Shown: positions 8,115-14,358 of the stretch, in pieces
Numbering within the stretch: position 1 is the first letter of the stretch
Layout of the letters: every line of letters begins with the position of its first letter
Translations under genes and position numbers: made by a program
The notes under the pieces: generated by a model
Databases searched by the model: none
Told to the model about the DNA's origin: nothing
The model's input: only the letters and a program-made list of their open reading frames with translations
Assembly: GCA_050743625.1 (NCBI GenBank)
Contig: JBOGED010000573.1
Span: forward strand, 1 to 16,818
Source of the DNA: JBOGED01 sp050743625
Lineage (GTDB): Bacteria; Actinomycetota; Nitriliruptoria; Euzebyales; Egibacteraceae
Reading direction: 5' to 3'
Length of the DNA: 16,818 bases

Positions 8115-9320
8115 TCACGCCGCGTAGGCTGCGGCGACCTCGTCGACCTGGTCGTAGCCGATGCGAAGCAGGAACTGGCTGTTCCGACCGTACGACTTCA
8201 TCCCCAGGATGAAAAAGTTGGGCTCGGGGCTTCGGAGGACGTCCACCCCATGGCTCGTCTGTTGCAGGCAGTCCCCCGCCGCCGAGCCCAGCAACGCCGC
8301 CGAGAGCTGCATCGGCGCACCGGTGGCGTAGCACTCGTGCACCTGCAGCTGCCGGTAGAGCGACGCGTCGCCGACGTACCCGGTGAGGGCGAGTACTCGG
8401 TCGACCACGATCTCCTCGGCGCCGCTGGCATCCCTCAGCGTGACGGCGACCCCGCCACCACGGGCGGCGAGTGCCTCGACCGCGACGCCTGTCCGGACCT
8501 CCAGGCCGGGCACCTCGCCGGCCGCGAGCCGCTCGGCCACGTCAACGAGCTCTTGGCGTTGTGGCAGCGGGTCGTCGACGACCACTCCCCAGTCCGGCTC
8601 CGGGCTCCGCACCGCCCAGATGACCCTCGTGGAGGGGGCCGCTTGGATCAGCCTCGCGAGGTCCCGCCCCGCGGTCTGCGCCGACTTGCCCGCACCGACC
8701 AGCAGGATCGTGCGGCCCGCCCACTCCTCCCGCTCACGCTCGAGGTTCGGGAGCTTGCGGGTGATCCGATCGGCGATCGCCCGCTCGCCGATCGCGGGGA
8801 TACCGCCGTCGCCGAGGACGTTCGGGTTGCCATACGAGCCGGTGCAGTCGAGCACCAGGTCGGCGTGCGCGATCCGCTCGGTGCCATCGGCCTGGGACAG
8901 CAGGAGGCGAAACGGGGTCTGGCCCCTGATGTCGGTCGCGATCTCCTCGTGCTTGAGCAAGCCCTCCCGGCCGAGACCCTCGACGCGGGTGCCAAGCTCG
9001 ATCCGCCCGGCCAGCGCGGCCAGCGCCGCGACCTGGTCCAACAACACGTCAGCGAACTGAGCCCCCGTCGGGTACGCCGAGCCGGAGGGGACCGCGCCGC
9101 CCACCGCCTCCAGATGCGCCCGCATCCGCGGGGACACATTCATGTCCCAGGGGGTGAACATTCGAACGTGTCCCCACTCGCGGACGGCCCAGCCGACGGT
9201 TGGAGCGGCCTCGTAGACGGTGAACGGCCAGCCGCGATCGGCCGCCGCCAAGGCGGCGTCCAGGCCGATCGGGCCACCGCCGAGAATTGCCACGTGTTGC
9301 GGCACCGCGTGAGGACTCAT
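8115..9320 (-). CDS. FAD-dependent NAD(P)-binding oxidoreductase / monooxygenase-like
   Basis: A 401-residue flavoprotein with two dinucleotide-binding folds. The FAD site is ILGGGPIG (G14-x-G16-x-x-G19). A second Rossmann motif, LLVGAGKSA, lies around residues 206-214 and probably binds NAD(P)H. LDCTGSYG near residue 160 resembles the ATG/CTG motif of this superfamily. The C-terminal GMKSYGRN..FLL..GY.QV recalls flavoproteins found in some arsenic-resistance operons, but this is from memory. The start is ATG 9320 with AGGAG eight bases upstream. The gene diverges from the phosphorylase across 77 bases and converges with the radical SAM gene. The substrate is unknown. Confidence 0.82.
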   Translation of the reverse strand: MSPHAVPQHVAILGGGPIGLDAALAAADRGWPFTVYEAAPTVGWAVREWGHVRMFTPWDMNVSPRMRAHLEAVGGAVPSGSAYPTGAQFADVLLDQVAALAALAGRIELGTRVEGLGREGLLKHEEIATDIRGQTPFRLLLSQADGTERIAHADLVLDCTGSYGNPNVLGDGGIPAIGERAIADRITRKLPNLEREREEWAGRTILLVGAGKSAQTAGRDLARLIQAAPSTRVIWAVRSPEPDWGVVVDDPLPQRQELVDVAERLAAGEVPGLEVRTGVAVEALAARGGGVAVTLRDASGAEEIVVDRVLALTGYVGDASLYRQLQVHECYATGAPMQLSAALLGSAAGDCLQQTSHGVDVLRSPEPNFFILGMKSYGRNSQFLLRIGYDQVDEVAAAYAA

Positions 9321-9397
9321 ACCGGGGTCTCCTGTGAGAGGACGAGACAGGTCGGTCCATTGTTTCAGGGCGACGGAGCGGCCGACAAGGAGGAACC

Positions 9398-10117
9398 ATG
9401 GACCAGGACTGGTGGCGCGTCACCGGGCTTGCGCCGGCCGACGTGCCGGAGCTGCTTGTTGTCGAGGGCTCCTGGTGGCGCCGGGACCGTGAGGTCCAAC
9501 GTCTCGCCTGCCTCGACAGCGTCCGAGAGCTTGGCGCTCCGGACTGGTGGTGGGGCCGGTGGCGCGGCCACGCAGTGGTCTACGCCTGCGTCTACGGCGC
9601 CGCCCGTACGGTCGAGCCCGTGCACATCCTGGGCCAGCTCGGCACGCCGTTGGTCGCGCAGATTGGCTCGTGCGGAGGGCTGCAACGCGGCATCCAGCCG
9701 GGCGACCTCGTGCTGGCGGACCGGGTGCGGGTGGCTGAGGGAGCGTCCGCCCATTACGGCGGCGGAGACTGGGCCCTCGCGACGCCCAGGCTCGTCGACC
9801 GTGCGCAGCGGTTGGCAACTGGCCACGGCTTGGCGATGCACCGCGGCGAGACGGTGACGACCGAGGTGCTCCTGCGCCAGCCCCCACCGCTTGTCCACGC
9901 CTGGTCGTCCGCCGGCTACCTCGGCGTCGACATGGAGTCCTCGGCCACCCTCAGCGCCGCCGCCTGGGCGGGCATGGCCGGCGTCGCCCTCCTCCACGCC
10001 TGGGACGACCTCCTCGCGGCCCGCTCATGGACCGATCCCCTGCCAGAACACGACGCCACCCGCCGCAAGGCAGCGGAAGCCGCACTGTTCGAGTTCGCCT
10101 TGGAGACTTGCCTCTGA
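9398..10117 (+). CDS. Nucleoside phosphorylase / nucleosidase family protein (PNP_UDP_1)
   Basis: A 239-residue protein of the purine/uridine phosphorylase and MTA/SAH nucleosidase superfamily. Key blocks are IGSCGGL (89-95), corresponding to the usual GSAGG/GTCGG phosphate loop; GVDMES (176-181), whose glutamate would hold the ribose; and an Asp-rich AWDDLL (201-206) at the position of the base-binding aspartate. It would cleave a nucleoside into base and sugar or sugar phosphate. AAGGAGG immediately upstream sets the ATG at 9398. Next to a radical SAM enzyme it might process 5'-deoxyadenosine, methylthioadenosine or an adenosylated product. That link is inferred from position only. Confidence 0.82.
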   Translation: MDQDWWRVTGLAPADVPELLVVEGSWWRRDREVQRLACLDSVRELGAPDWWWGRWRGHAVVYACVYGAARTVEPVHILGQLGTPLVAQIGSCGGLQRGIQPGDLVLADRVRVAEGASAHYGGGDWALATPRLVDRAQRLATGHGLAMHRGETVTTEVLLRQPPPLVHAWSSAGYLGVDMESSATLSAAAWAGMAGVALLHAWDDLLAARSWTDPLPEHDATRRKAAEAALFEFALETCL

Positions 10118-10143
10118 GACTGAGAACCGGCCGCCTCGCCCGT

Positions 10144-10245
10144 TTTGCCGGATTTTCGCTTTTAGGCGGCGTCGCCAGCCGGCCTTTCCTGCGCAGCAGC
10201 TCATGGGGCTGGCGCCGCCGCCCCGGAGGATGAGAATCCGGCAGA
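10144..10245. repeat. Composite inverted repeat / hairpin downstream of the phosphorylase
   Basis: An inner stem pairs 10165-10180 with 10207-10222 (15 of 16 bases; loop 26 bases). An outer stem pairs 10147-10157 with 10232-10242 (10 of 11), with a few further weak pairs out to 10144 and 10245. It lies just after the phosphorylase stop, so it may be its terminator. The two nested stems in about 100 bases also resemble a small palindromic mobile element. No clear target duplication was seen. Confidence 0.5.
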
Positions 10246-10304
10246 CCAGGCATCCAGCGACCTTTTCTCGCTCGGGCGGGGCATCGAACGGAGCGCCGGG
10301 CGCT

Positions 10305-10352
10305 ACTGTGCAGAGTTTTGCCAAACTACCGGCATTACTCTGGATGCACAGT
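10305..10352. repeat. Inverted repeat in the gap before the toxin-antitoxin remnant
   Basis: ACTGTGCA (10305-10312) pairs perfectly with TGCACAGT (10345-10352). Inner pairs GAG/CTC and TGCC/GGCA continue the stem, with bulges. It sits in the 297-base non-coding stretch 10118-10414, which otherwise holds the composite hairpin and a short CCCGG-CAAA-CCGGG stem (10384-10397). No gene is seen in this stretch. Confidence 0.35.
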
Positions 10353-10414
10353 GCAGGATTAGGCTACAACCGACTGACGCGAACCCGGCAAACCGGGCGG
10401 CATGTGGCCAATTC

Positions 10415-10480
10415 TCATCTCAGTACGGCGAAATGCTCCAGCGCGATGAGCGGGCCGGTGTCGAGCGTCGTTCCGCTCAC
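10415..10480 (-). pseudogene. VapC-like PIN toxin, 21-codon remnant
   Basis: Starting at a GTG that overlaps the antitoxin stop (GTGA), the frame reads a short peptide containing GTTLDTGPLIALE and then stops at 10415-10417. That sequence matches the first beta-strand and first catalytic aspartate of PIN-domain VapC toxins. The usual 120-140 residues and the other three or so acidic residues are absent. The overlap with the upstream antitoxin is the standard vapBC layout. It cannot be an active nuclease. Seen directly: the peptide and the stop. Family identity is from motif memory. Confidence 0.65.
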
Positions 10481-10656
10481 CGCAACCCGAGGGCTTGCTC
10501 GGCCCACGCGTAGTCGTCCTTGGTGGGCTCGCCGTGCTCGGCCTTCATCTCGGCCAGCATGTCGAGCAACTCGTCGTCGGCGGAGCGGCGGGTAAGGACC
10601 CTCTTGGCCGCGGCCACGTGCTTGTCAAGCAGGGTAATGGCAAGCTTGACGGTCAT
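10477..10656 (-). CDS. Shortened ribbon-helix-helix (VapB/CopG-like) antitoxin
   Basis: A 59-residue protein beginning MTVKLAITL and ending in a C-terminal stretch (AEMKAEHGEPTKDDYAWAEQ) typical of actinobacterial antitoxins paired with PIN toxins. Relatives I recall have a further helix of about 15-20 residues (SVSAYV-like) after the first strand and helix. Here AAAKRVLTRRS runs straight into the C-terminal part, so an internal deletion has probably removed part of the DNA-binding fold. The start ATG 10656 follows a TATGGT hexamer by seven bases, suggesting a leaderless message. The partner toxin is only a stub, so the pair is likely a fossil. Confidence 0.6.
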   Translation of the reverse strand: MTVKLAITLLDKHVAAAKRVLTRRSADDELLDMLAEMKAEHGEPTKDDYAWAEQALGLR

Positions 10657-10663
10657 GCCAGCG

Positions 10664-10669
10664 ACCATA
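10664..10669 (-). promoter_or_regulatory. -10 element for leaderless antitoxin transcript
   Basis: TATGGT on the minus strand, seven bases before ATG 10656, fits a -10 box placing the transcript start at or next to the start codon. No Shine-Dalgarno is visible and no clear -35 was found. Confidence 0.35.
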
Positions 10670-10728
10670 CCGCGCGCGGCTGTGGAGAACGGCGAGCGCA
10701 GGCGTGCGCGGCGTTGAGTGGCCGTCGA

Positions 10729-10771
10729 TTACTCACTCGTTCTGAGCAGTTTTGCGCGAGACATTGAGTAA
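10729..10771. promoter_or_regulatory. Inverted repeat upstream of the AAA+ ATPase
   Basis: TTACTCA (10729-10735) and TGAGTAA (10765-10771) are perfect inverted arms, with an inner CTCG/CGAG pair. The repeat lies in the divergent region between the antitoxin remnant and the ATPase, so it could be an old operator of either. It is locally A/T-richer than its surroundings. Confidence 0.35.
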
Positions 10772-10818
10772 ATTGTTCAGCATGCCCAGCGAGCGTTCCA
10801 CCGACCGCTGTTCGACTT

Positions 10819-11802
10819 GTGCGGGCGCGCCTGCAAGAGCCCCGCGCTCGCATCCAGGTGTTGGCGGGGCCCAGGCAAACCGGGAAGACCACGCTGGCGC
10901 GCCAGGTGCTCGCCGAGATCGGACTGCCCGCGCACTACGCGTCCGCTGACCAGCCGACCTTGCGGGACCGCGGCTGGCTGGAGGCGCAATGGGAGATCGG
11001 CCGGTTACGGGCCAGGCACTCCGAGCGCGGCGGCCTGCTCGTGCTCGACGAGGCGCAGAAGATCACCGCATGGTCCGATGTGGTCAAGCGGGTGTGGGAT
11101 GAGGACACCGCGGCGGGCATCCCGTTGCGCGCCGTGCTGCTGGGCTCGTCGCCGCTGTTGCTGCAGCGCGGCTTGGGAGACAGCCTCGCCGGGCGGTTCG
11201 AGCTGATCCGCGTCCAGCACTGGTCGTACCCCGAGATGCGCGACGCGTTCGGCTTCGACCTCGAGCGCTATCTCTACTACGGTGGCTACCCGGGAGCGGC
11301 CGGTCTGATCGCCGATCATGACCGGTGGGCGAACTACATCCTGGATTCGCTGGTAGAGACGACGCTGTCCCGCGACGTGCTGCTCCTGACCCGGGTGGAC
11401 AAGCCGGCGCTGATGCGGCAGGTCTTCCGCCTGGCCTGCGAGTACTCAGGGCAGATCTTGTCGTACCAGAAGATGGTCGGGCAGCTGCAGGACGCTGGCA
11501 ACACCACCACCATCGCGCACTACCTGGAGCTGTTGGCGGGCGCCGGGCTGGTGACCGGCCTGCAGAAGTTCTCCGGATCGCGGGTCAAGCAGCGAGGCTC
11601 GAGCCCCAAGCTCGTTGCGCTGAACACCGGCCTGATCTCCGCTTCGCCGAGGCGCTGCTCCGGCTCTTGCGCGACGGCCCCCAGTGCGACCGGACGGCGT
11701 GGGGACCCCTCGACCAGGCCATCAAGCCCGGCCCCTGGTCGCCGAGCTACGCGCGGCGGTGTTTGCCCCCGACGGCGCCACCCTCGCTACCTCCGCCAGT
11801 GA
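10819..11802 (+). pseudogene. AAA+ ATPase with DUF4143 domain, truncated at both ends
   Basis: The frame encodes a P-loop ATPase of the AAA_14/DUF4143 type: Walker A AGPRQTGKTT (10864-10893), Walker B LLVLDEAQK, LLGSSPLLL, then a DUF4143-like part ending SSPKLVALNTGLISA. Family recognition ends at about 11641. The remaining 53 or so codons are read out of frame through a fragment of a caspase-WD40 gene, so the last third of DUF4143 is missing. The N-terminus also looks damaged: RPLFDL is read in another frame (10781-10818) and would join VRARLQEPR if one base were restored near 10819. Only a GTG at 10819 is available. Relatives are usually near 390 residues. Function of the family is poorly known. 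Confidence 0.75.
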
Positions 11803-11830
11803 CGACGGAACCTTCACAATGCGGCATCCT
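11642..11830 (+). pseudogene. Remnant of a second caspase-WD40 gene
   Basis: From 11643 one frame reads FAEALLRLLRDGPQ...TAWGPLDQAIKPG. After a one-base loss near 11735 another frame continues PLVAELRAA and then VFAPDGATLATSASDDGTF. The first part matches FVEALLRLMRDGP...TAWGPQDARIK..PLVAELRAA encoded at 14841-14957. The last part is one WD40 repeat. Everything that lies between these two parts in the longer gene (the STAND NTPase, about 1.5 kb) is missing. It is thus an internally deleted and frameshifted scrap of a paralogue, fused to the broken ATPase. Confidence 0.75.
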
Positions 11831-11853
11831 CGGTTCGGGCGGCAGGACCATCC

Positions 11854-11900
11854 GGGTGTGTCGGCTCGGGTACGGAATCCGGATCCGAGCCGACACACCC
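11854..11900. terminator. Perfect 16-bp stem hairpin
   Basis: GGGTGTGTCGGCTCGG (11854-11869) and its exact complement (11885-11900) enclose a 15-base loop. It lies just after the WD40 scrap, so it is probably the original terminator of that lost gene; there is no T-tract. The stretch 11901-12010 before the antitoxin shows no other gene. Confidence 0.6.
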
Positions 11901-12010
11901 CGCTTTGGACCACGGCAGGCACTCGCGATGCACCAGCCATCGCACGACGGAGCTATCGGCTACGGCCCGCCAATATGGCAATTCGACGATGTGGCGGATA
12001 GGCTGACGGC

Positions 12011-12295
12011 ATGAAGACTGCAGTGATGAACAAGGCGGGCCGCCTCACCGTCCCGGCGGACGTACGCCGAGAGCTGGGCCTCGACGACGAGACGGAGTTC
12101 GAGGTCGAGGTCGATCGGCAGCAGGACGCGCTGATCCTGCGCCCGGTGATGGTCTTGCGTCGCGAGGATGCCTGGGCCTACACCCCTGACCACCGCGATT
12201 TGCTCCGCCGAGCGCACGAGGACTCCCGTCATGGCCGTGTGCGGGTGCTGTCCGAACAAGAGCTGCGGGGTCTCGCCGAGGCCGAGCGCGAGTGA
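12011..12295 (+). CDS. AbrB/MazE-like (SpoVT-AbrB fold) antitoxin
   Basis: A 94-residue protein whose first half is a swapped-hairpin AbrB DNA-binding domain: MNKAGRLTVPADVRRELGLDD (in parts, residues 6-26), with the usual GRLTVPADVR core. The hydrophilic C-terminal half would wrap the toxin. It probably represses its own promoter and neutralises the RelE-like protein encoded three bases downstream. No good ribosome site is seen before ATG 12011. A TAGGCT hexamer at 11999-12004, six bases upstream, may be the -10 box of a leaderless transcript. Both genes of the pair look intact, in contrast to most neighbours. Confidence 0.82.
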   Translation: MKTAVMNKAGRLTVPADVRRELGLDDETEFEVEVDRQQDALILRPVMVLRREDAWAYTPDHRDLLRRAHEDSRHGRVRVLSEQELRGLAEAERE

Positions 12296-12298
12296 TCG

Positions 12299-12580
12299 GT
12301 GGTCGCCGACTACAAGTACGAGACGCTTGACTTCACCGACACGTTCCTCCTTACGCTCACCTCGAAGGACTTCTCCGCCGCCGACCGACGGGCGTTCGTC
12401 AAATCCCTGCGCCTGCTGGATCAAGACGAGAAGCATCCGTCGCTGCGGGTCCATCAGCTACGCGGAGACCGCGAGGGATCATGGTCGGCGTCAGCTTCGT
12501 CTTCCCTGCGCCTGACCTTCGAGCGGCTGCCCAACGGTCATAAGCGGCTGCTGACCTGCAGCCGCCACTACGACCGTTAA
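12299..12580 (+). CDS. RelE/ParE-superfamily toxin
   Basis: A 93-residue protein with the RelE/ParE-type layout: a helical N-terminal half (AFVKSLRLLDQDEKHPSL) followed by strands carrying HQLRGD, WSASAS, SLRLTFERL and LLTCSRHYDR. The basic and aromatic C-terminal residues (R, H, Y) are where such toxins act on ribosome-bound mRNA. The exact catalytic set was not verified, and a gyrase-type ParE activity is an alternative. The GTG start at 12299 lies three bases after the antitoxin stop, as expected for a coupled toxin-antitoxin operon. It reads through to TAA at 12580 without damage. Confidence 0.75.
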   Translation: MVADYKYETLDFTDTFLLTLTSKDFSAADRRAFVKSLRLLDQDEKHPSLRVHQLRGDREGSWSASASSSLRLTFERLPNGHKRLLTCSRHYDR

Positions 12581-12643
12581 TCGGTAGAGCGGCGTGCGCC
12601 AGCGGGACGCGAAGTTGCCTAGTTTGGCACGTGCGAGCATCCC

Positions 12644-12944
12644 GTGCGGATAGCGAAGCTACCCGGTGGGCCGATCGCGAGCCGTCCACTTCATTTCATC
12701 TGGATCCTCGACGCGTCCGGGTCTATGGAGGGGGACAAGGTTCAGCAACTCAACTTCGCCATCCGCGATGCAAGGCACAGCGGGGGAGAATCCCAACGCT
12801 GCGGTTCTGGTGCGAGCGATCACCTTCTCGAGCGGGGCGAGGTGGCATGTCGAGAGTTCGACACCCGTTGGGGACGGGAGGCATCCCGCTGGAGGAGTTC
12901 TTGTCGGCCCCGACCGAGTCCTGGGCGCGCTGACCGAGGCCCGG
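12644..12944 (+). pseudogene. von Willebrand factor A (TerY-like) fragment, frameshifted
   Basis: From GTG 12644 the frame encodes RIAKLPGGPIASRPLHFIWI followed by LDASGSMEGDK, a clear vWA domain start with the metal-site motif DASGS. At about 12767-12785 the homology moves to another frame: MQGTAGENPNAAVLVRAI, then TFSSGARWHVESSTPV. A short deletion between two ATGCA copies would explain the shift. The rest of the domain is not recognisable, and the sequence meets the convergent hydrolase stop at 12945. Intact relatives are about 200-250 residues and often sit with kinases, phosphatases or conflict-system genes. This copy is non-functional. Confidence 0.65.
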
Positions 12945-13937
12945 TCAGCTGGCGTGCGCCGGGTCGACCACCGTGAGCGCGTCCCAGACCGGTCGCACGT
13001 CGGGCATGGGCAGGGCTGGTCCCACGCTCACCCGGTAGTCGCCTGGCGGTAGCCCGTCGAGGATGGCGGTGAGCTGGCCGTCACGGTCCCGTGGGCTCTT
13101 GACCACCGGCGGGCGGGTGCTGTCCACCGCCTCGGCGCGGACGAGCAAAGGGATAGCCGGATCGCCCTCGGCGACCTCGCAGCGGACCTCGACCCCGGCG
13201 CCAGCCTCGGCGAGGTCGGGGACGTCGAGGGCGAGCTTGGCGCGCTCGTCGGCCTGCTCGGCCCGGGGCGTGGCGGTGAGCACGTGGTGCAGCGTCCGCA
13301 GGACCGCGTCAGTGGTGGGAAGCCCCACATGGGTGTGCGCGAACGGCACCGCGTGGCGGTCGTCGCGCCACTCGGGCGGGGCGAGGCTCTGGCGGGGCAC
13401 GGTCCCGTCCCCGCGCTCGTCGAGCACGGTGCCGTCCACGCGCTCCCAACGCGTCAGGATCTTCACGGTTCCGGCCTCGATGCGGGCGAACTGAGGCGTC
13501 GGCTGCAGCACCCCGGCGACCACCGTGCGCCCGTAGGGCCGGACGCCGGGCAGGTCGAGCTTTTCGTGGAACGCGGCGGCCTGCTCGAACAGCTCGAGGC
13601 TGGCTTCAGGCGCCAGGTCCGCGACCATGAGCCGGCGGCGCTGTGACCCGTCGACGATCGCCAGGTAGCGCGGCAGCAGCTCGTAGACGCAAGGAAGGCT
13701 CTGGGCGAGACGGCGGAAGCGGGACCGGATCCCCGGCAGCCATGCCGGCCATCCCCGTGAGATCACACCGAAGGCCCTGACCGCCCCACGGAAAGGGGTA
13801 CCGAGGGTCACGACCTCGCGGGTGTCGACGGCGCCGCCGAGCACGTCGGTGAAGTGCTGGGCGATCAGCCCGCCCATGGAGTGGCAGACGAACACGAACC
13901 CCGCCTTGGGGTCGGTGCGGCGCCGGGCCTCGAGCAC
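12945..13937 (-). CDS. LCAT-like alpha/beta hydrolase, C-terminal part (frameshifted gene)
   Basis: This 330-residue frame continues the hydrolase begun at 14298. It holds the nucleophile elbow VCHSMGG (serine at residue 20 of this frame), LGTPFRGA, an aspartate candidate in GDGTVP and a histidine candidate in AHTHVGLP, so the Ser-Asp-His set of a lipase/acyltransferase is present. After the catalytic domain about 100 residues form a beta-rich extension (ending ILDGLPPGDYRVSVGP.., Ig- or prealbumin-like). A one-base insertion at about 13944 separates the two halves; removing it restores ..LLADRVNPVLEARRR... The first usable start in this frame is GTG 13937. The substrate may be a phospholipid or other ester. 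Confidence 0.75.
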   Translation of the reverse strand: MLEARRRTDPKAGFVFVCHSMGGLIAQHFTDVLGGAVDTREVVTLGTPFRGAVRAFGVISRGWPAWLPGIRSRFRRLAQSLPCVYELLPRYLAIVDGSQRRRLMVADLAPEASLELFEQAAAFHEKLDLPGVRPYGRTVVAGVLQPTPQFARIEAGTVKILTRWERVDGTVLDERGDGTVPRQSLAPPEWRDDRHAVPFAHTHVGLPTTDAVLRTLHHVLTATPRAEQADERAKLALDVPDLAEAGAGVEVRCEVAEGDPAIPLLVRAEAVDSTRPPVVKSPRDRDGQLTAILDGLPPGDYRVSVGPALPMPDVRPVWDALTVVDPAHAS

Positions 13938-13941
13938 GGGG

Positions 13942-14298
13942 TTAGACCCGGTCCGCCAGCAGCCGCGCGTTGGTGACGCAGGACAGCCGCCAGTCGTAGG
14001 GGAACGTGACGAAGTTGCTCCCGTCGAGCTGGAACCGCTCCGACAGCCGGTCGACGAGCCGGTCGTAGGCGTCGATCTTGGAAAGGCCAGGGAACTGCGC
14101 GAGCCGCCCGATCAGGCCCACCGCGCGAACGTCCGGCTCGGGCGCGAACCCGTCGCCCCTCAGGCCGAGGGCGCCCTCGGGGTCCACCAGCGCGTGAGCG
14201 ACCCCGGCGGCACCCCAGATGGGACGCCCCGCCCGCTCGAGCCGGCTGCCAAGAATGCCGGGGACGATCACCACCACGTCACGCACGGGATGACGCAT
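13942..14298 (-). CDS. LCAT-like alpha/beta hydrolase, N-terminal part (frameshifted gene)
   Basis: A 118-codon frame that opens the hydrolase: VVVIVPGILGSRLERAGRPI at residues 8-27 is the oxyanion-loop region of the lecithin:cholesterol acyltransferase family. FPYDWRLS near residue 100 is another hallmark. It ends in ARLLADRV and a TAA (13942-13944), where the downstream frame takes over. The catalytic serine lies in that other part, so this fragment alone is inactive. ATG 14298 lies eight bases after a good -10 box, pointing to leaderless expression. The gene is divergent from the caspase/STAND gene with only 60 bases between the starts. Confidence 0.72.
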   Translation of the reverse strand: MRHPVRDVVVIVPGILGSRLERAGRPIWGAAGVAHALVDPEGALGLRGDGFAPEPDVRAVGLIGRLAQFPGLSKIDAYDRLVDRLSERFQLDGSNFVTFPYDWRLSCVTNARLLADRV

Positions 14299-14306
14299 CC
14301 CGTGAA

Positions 14307-14336
14307 ACTATAGGGCTATGGATGGGGGATGGTCAG
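14307..14336 (-). promoter_or_regulatory. Promoter of the hydrolase gene (leaderless)
   Basis: On the minus strand, CTGACC (14331-14336) and TATAGT (14307-14312) are separated by 18 bases, near the sigma-70-type consensus. The -10 box ends eight bases before ATG 14298, so the transcript would have little or no leader, and no Shine-Dalgarno is seen. It fills most of the gap to the divergent caspase gene. Confidence 0.55.
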
Positions 14337-14358
14337 GACCAGCGTGCGGGGACAGGCG

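Noticed and set aside
8070..9857. Plus-strand open frame of 595 codons over the FAD oxidoreductase
   Set aside because: The opposite strand encodes a full flavoprotein with two Rossmann motifs; this frame crosses into the phosphorylase gene out of frame and has no motif.
10025..10324. Minus-strand open frame over the 3' end of the phosphorylase and the hairpin region
   Set aside because: No domain, low-complexity Arg/Gly composition, and it spans the terminator-like inverted repeat.
2607..10355. TGCAC-N-GTGCA palindromes at 2607-2619 and 10345-10355 as a shared regulator site
   Set aside because: Only two short matches in a 16.8 kb GC-rich window, in unrelated settings; chance is adequate without a genome-wide count.
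11883..12010. tRNA or small RNA gene near the strong hairpin
   Set aside because: No cloverleaf or conserved T-loop sequence was found; the hairpin fits a terminator better.
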